A stretch of 64,000 nucleotides of DNA from Planctomycetia bacterium (lineage in GTDB: Bacteria > Planctomycetota > UBA8108 > SXIK01): positions 55,120 through 119,119 of the forward strand of contig SXIK01000219.1 of the NCBI GenBank assembly GCA_005772855.1, written 5' to 3'. The notes below the pieces were generated by a model. The model was not told the origin of the DNA. It worked only from the letters and a program-made list of their open reading frames with translations, and did no database searches. Every line of letters starts with the position of its first letter. Positions within the stretch are counted from its first letter, which is position 1. A program made the position numbers and the translations under genes. Of the stretch, positions 61,451 through 64,000 are shown in pieces.

Positions 61451-63619
61451 GTGGGTATCTTGCTCCTCGCAGCCTCGGCCGTTGCCAGCGCAGCGCGCCC
61501 TTTGCCTGCCGGCGATGCCTCGACCTGGAGCTTTTCAGCCCGGGCGCCGGCGACGATTGAGGGAGCTGTTGTGTGCCTGAACAGCCAGATCGAGGTCCAC
61601 CTTTCTGCGTTGCCTCGCGGCGTTGTAGGCTACCGCGCGGTCCTCCGACTTGGCCGCGACGAGCGTCAGGCGTACTTGGTCCGTAATCAGCCTGTCGTTG
61701 TATCGGACGGTCGTGGTGAGGCCCTGCGCCTTCTGCCACCGCGCTTTCTGTCCTTCGACGCAACCGCTGCGGTCCGCGGTGCATTGGACGAGGGCAAGCC
61801 CACCGTCAAGTTCCAGGTCGTATCGTTCCCCGGCTACCTGCCGGAAGGCGTCAGGCTGGACGTTACTTGCGCCGCCCCGGCCAGGAACAAGGTGAAGCCC
61901 GTGACCGGACTGACGGTCCGCCACCGCGCCGGACAGACACTGCTTACCTGGAGCGAGGTCGACACGCCCATCCATGCCGACTCCATCACCATCAAGGAAT
62001 GGCGGGAACAGACCGCGGCCTTGAAGGCCAAGCCCGACCAGGTCCGATATCGAATCTATCGAAGTGCTGAGCCCATCAGCGCGGCGTCCGTTGCCCGGGC
62101 AGAGCTGGTGGACGAGATTGAGCCGTTGACTGGGTGGAATGCAGAGTACTACGGAGATGCTCCGTCGGAGACCGGCGAGGTCCGCCGCTACGTGGTCGAC
62201 GAGGGCAAGGGACCGGTTCCCCGGGGGGCCGCGGTCTACGCCCACAACCCGGGTGTTCCTCTAAAGGCCTACTATGCCGTCAGCATGGCCATGAATGGAG
62301 AAGAGGACCTCTCGGTCCTTGGCACTGGAAACACCACGGCGGTGCCGATCGAGGAAACCGTTGGCGCCGGCGAGCCGGTCTTGCAAAGGATCGAGAAGCC
62401 GCAATTGTTCGCGTACATCGAGGCTCCTGTGCTCCATTACTATGTGCGGTGGGAGGCACCGCCGCGCACGAACATGCCCTCCCGGCCATTCGACTATCTC
62501 GTGGGCCTGCCGCCAACCTCGCGGCGCTCGCCGTCGGCGGGACTGCATCTCCACTGCTGGGGCGGTAGCCTGAATGACGGCTACGGCTGGTGGTACAATG
62601 CCCGCCAAGGGGCGGTTTTGATTTCGACTAATCAGACCCCCTATGACTGGTGGACGGGTTATCACGAAAGCCTCGGCACCTGGAAGTCCTGGCAGGACGG
62701 AGTCGTTCGAAACTTCACGCAGGAGCGGCTCGTCGCCTTCCTCGGCTGGGCCGCGAGCCGCTGGCAGCTTGACGTCCATCGCCTCTTCGTCGCGGGCAGC
62801 TCCATGGGCGGATCAGGATCCATCAGCCTCGGAATTCGCCACCCCGAGCTTGTGGCCTGGATCGGTTCCTGGGTGGGTGTCCACACGCCGGATCGGTCGC
62901 CGCAGTTCCGCAGTAGCTACGAAGCCGTCTACGGTCTCGTTGACTGGAAGCTTCGTTACCAGGACCTGAAAACTCCTGCCTTCGTCTGGTTTGACGATAC
63001 CTGGTTCTTGAAGCAGAATCCCTCGGCCGAGATCCCGCTCCTCTGCTTCGCGAACGGCAAGAACGACGCGGCCATCGGCTGGCCGCAGGCTCGCGACTTC
63101 TGGAAGGCCTTGCAAGAGACGCGACGTCCGCACGTGTTTCGCTGGGGACAAGCTGGCCACGGGGAACGAGCAGTTCTTCCAGGCCCCAATCCGAATGAAC
63201 GCGAGCTCGGAATGGACCTTCGAAGCGACCGGACACTGCCGGCGTTTTCGAACTGCTCGCTCGACAGCCACCCCGGGAATGGAGACCCGAACGATGGCGA
63301 CATGGTAGGCCAGAGCAACGGATACCTCCTGTGGGAGACCGCGGACGCCTCGATCGTTGACGAGGTGCGGCGCTGGGCCATGCAGATGCAGCTGAACGCC
63401 GAGGCGCCGAACAGCGATTGCACCGTCGATGTGACCCCTCGCCGCTGCCAGAAGTTCCGCGTGCTTCCCGGGACCAAGGTGCGCTGGCGTTCCCTGGGCC
63501 CGAAAGGCAATGAGCTGCAGTCCGGCGAAGCTACTGCCGATTCATGGGGCCTGGTCACTGCCACGAAGGTTCGCGTCGGCAAGGCAGGTATCAAACTCCA
63601 CCTGGAGGTGTATCCATGA
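61451..63619 (+). CDS. Secreted alpha/beta-hydrolase
   Basis: A protein of at least 722 aa, predicted to be exported. The N-terminal half is beta-rich and holds a fibronectin-like part; the C-terminal half is an alpha/beta-hydrolase with nucleophile S451 in VAGSSMGGSG, and a likely catalytic His in GQAGHGERA (about residue 580), like polyhydroxybutyrate depolymerase/esterase D types. The nominal start is GTG at 61451 (VGILLLAASAVASA), but the signal lacks a positively charged start. An in-frame segment upstream (KTPLRRSLRPR) supplies one, beginning at a CTG at 61415; there is no ATG before the stop at 61379. Either a non-ATG start or a small sequence error is possible. Confidence 0.8.
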   Translation: MGILLLAASAVASAARPLPAGDASTWSFSARAPATIEGAVVCLNSQIEVHLSALPRGVVGYRAVLRLGRDERQAYLVRNQPVVVSDGRGEALRLLPPRFLSFDATAAVRGALDEGKPTVKFQVVSFPGYLPEGVRLDVTCAAPARNKVKPVTGLTVRHRAGQTLLTWSEVDTPIHADSITIKEWREQTAALKAKPDQVRYRIYRSAEPISAASVARAELVDEIEPLTGWNAEYYGDAPSETGEVRRYVVDEGKGPVPRGAAVYAHNPGVPLKAYYAVSMAMNGEEDLSVLGTGNTTAVPIEETVGAGEPVLQRIEKPQLFAYIEAPVLHYYVRWEAPPRTNMPSRPFDYLVGLPPTSRRSPSAGLHLHCWGGSLNDGYGWWYNARQGAVLISTNQTPYDWWTGYHESLGTWKSWQDGVVRNFTQERLVAFLGWAASRWQLDVHRLFVAGSSMGGSGSISLGIRHPELVAWIGSWVGVHTPDRSPQFRSSYEAVYGLVDWKLRYQDLKTPAFVWFDDTWFLKQNPSAEIPLLCFANGKNDAAIGWPQARDFWKALQETRRPHVFRWGQAGHGERAVLPGPNPNERELGMDLRSDRTLPAFSNCSLDSHPGNGDPNDGDMVGQSNGYLLWETADASIVDEVRRWAMQMQLNAEAPNSDCTVDVTPRRCQKFRVLPGTKVRWRSLGPKGNELQSGEATADSWGLVTATKVRVGKAGIKLHLEVYP

Positions 63620-63700
63620 CCGTTGAACCCCGAGAAAATCCGCTGCATACTGCCTGTTCTTGCTAATCCAGGCCAACGACACTCAGCCCGAGGTTTTCTC

Positions 63701-64000
63701 ATGAACAACTACACCCAGAGAATCGCCCGACCTGGCATGCTGCTCTTCCTTCTCATTTGTGATGCCACCGCGGCGCCCGAGCTCACGCGCGCCTGCGCGG
63801 CGCCTCCCCTGCCCGCCCCGAAGGGCCCAGTCGTGCGGGTGGCGACGGAAAATCAGCTCCAATTTGCGATCCGGCAATTGACCTCCGGCTCCACTGTGAT
63901 CCTTGAGCCCGGGACTTACAAGCTGACGGGCTCACTCGGCATCAACAGCGGTGTGCGCGACGTTACCATCCGCGGCAAGACGGACTCTTGCGACGACGTC
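63701..64000 (+). CDS. Secreted beta-helix protein, 5' end only (cut by the window edge)
   Basis: The first 100 codons of a secreted protein, open at the right edge. MNNYTQRIARPGMLLFLLIC is a signal peptide, cut near DATAAPE. The following RVATENQLQFAIRQLTSGST, VILEPGTYKLTGSL and VRDVTIRGKT are typical of the pectin-lyase-fold N-terminus (right-handed beta-helix, as in PbH1 proteins). It lies 81 bp after the hydrolase gene in the same direction, and resembles the G8 protein upstream in fold class. Function unknown; polysaccharide binding or cleavage is a family-level guess. Confidence 0.8.
   Translation, partial: MNNYTQRIARPGMLLFLLICDATAAPELTRACAAPPLPAPKGPVVRVATENQLQFAIRQLTSGSTVILEPGTYKLTGSLGINSGVRDVTIRGKTDSCDDV

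Noticed and set aside
1..64000. CRISPR arrays, rRNA genes and tRNA genes
   Set aside because: No regularly spaced direct repeats, and no 16S, 23S or tRNA signatures were seen on either strand by eye; a covariance search would be decisive.

Overview
The window is a high-GC bacterial segment, most likely from a planctomycete (Planctomycetota) or close relative. The clues are an adjacent DUF1549/DUF1553 and DUF1501 gene pair, Tat-exported sugar-enzyme-like proteins, very large secreted proteins with lamin-tail, CotH and dockerin domains, CRTAC1/FG-GAP and G8 proteins, and a Ser/Thr kinase with a membrane segment and TPRs. No rRNA, tRNA, CRISPR array or intact transposon was seen. The lineage is an inference from gene families.

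Layout. 1-14 kb: a partial secreted gene at the left edge, the DUF1501 and DUF1549/1553 pair, a PYROXD2-like flavoprotein, a DUF481 outer-membrane protein, MscL, a helical lipoprotein and a 1630-residue LTD-CotH-dockerin protein. 14-18.2 kb: a DUF748/AsmA-like gene and a Ser/Thr kinase-TPR gene lie head to head, and both lose their 5' parts at the same point (about 16.04 kb). 18.2-27.6 kb: a lipoprotein, a GT2 glycosyltransferase, a candidate small RNA, ArfB, a Tat-exported TIM-barrel protein, a Tat-exported DapA-like protein, a coupled FHA/DUF4388 pair and dihydroorotase. 27.6-35.7 kb is a housekeeping block: tig-clpP-clpX, then rpmE-prfA-prmC-murA, several with good sigma70-type promoters.

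35.7-55 kb looks like a cell-surface glycan locus. It holds a Wzz-like chain-length protein, an AlgD-type GDP-mannose dehydrogenase, two GT4 glycosyltransferases, a TPP-dependent E1 alpha/beta pair with an SDR and an aldo/keto reductase, a heterodimeric ABC exporter with one degenerate ATP site, a sulfotransferase, a UbiA-type (DPPR synthase-like) prenyltransferase with a frameshifted HAD phosphatase, and an asparagine-synthetase-like protein whose catalytic Cys2 is Pro. Taken together (inference) they would make, sulfate and export an uronate-containing, possibly branched-sugar glycan. A DUF4338 (DruA-like) remnant sits at its left border. 55-64 kb carries secreted proteins: an ASPIC/CRTAC1 protein, a G8 beta-helix protein, an alpha/beta-hydrolase and a partial beta-helix protein.

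A short intergenic repeat with inverted ends occurs four times (about 5.9, 24.5, 61.0 and 61.2 kb). I could not match it to a known element, and it is the best candidate for something undescribed here.
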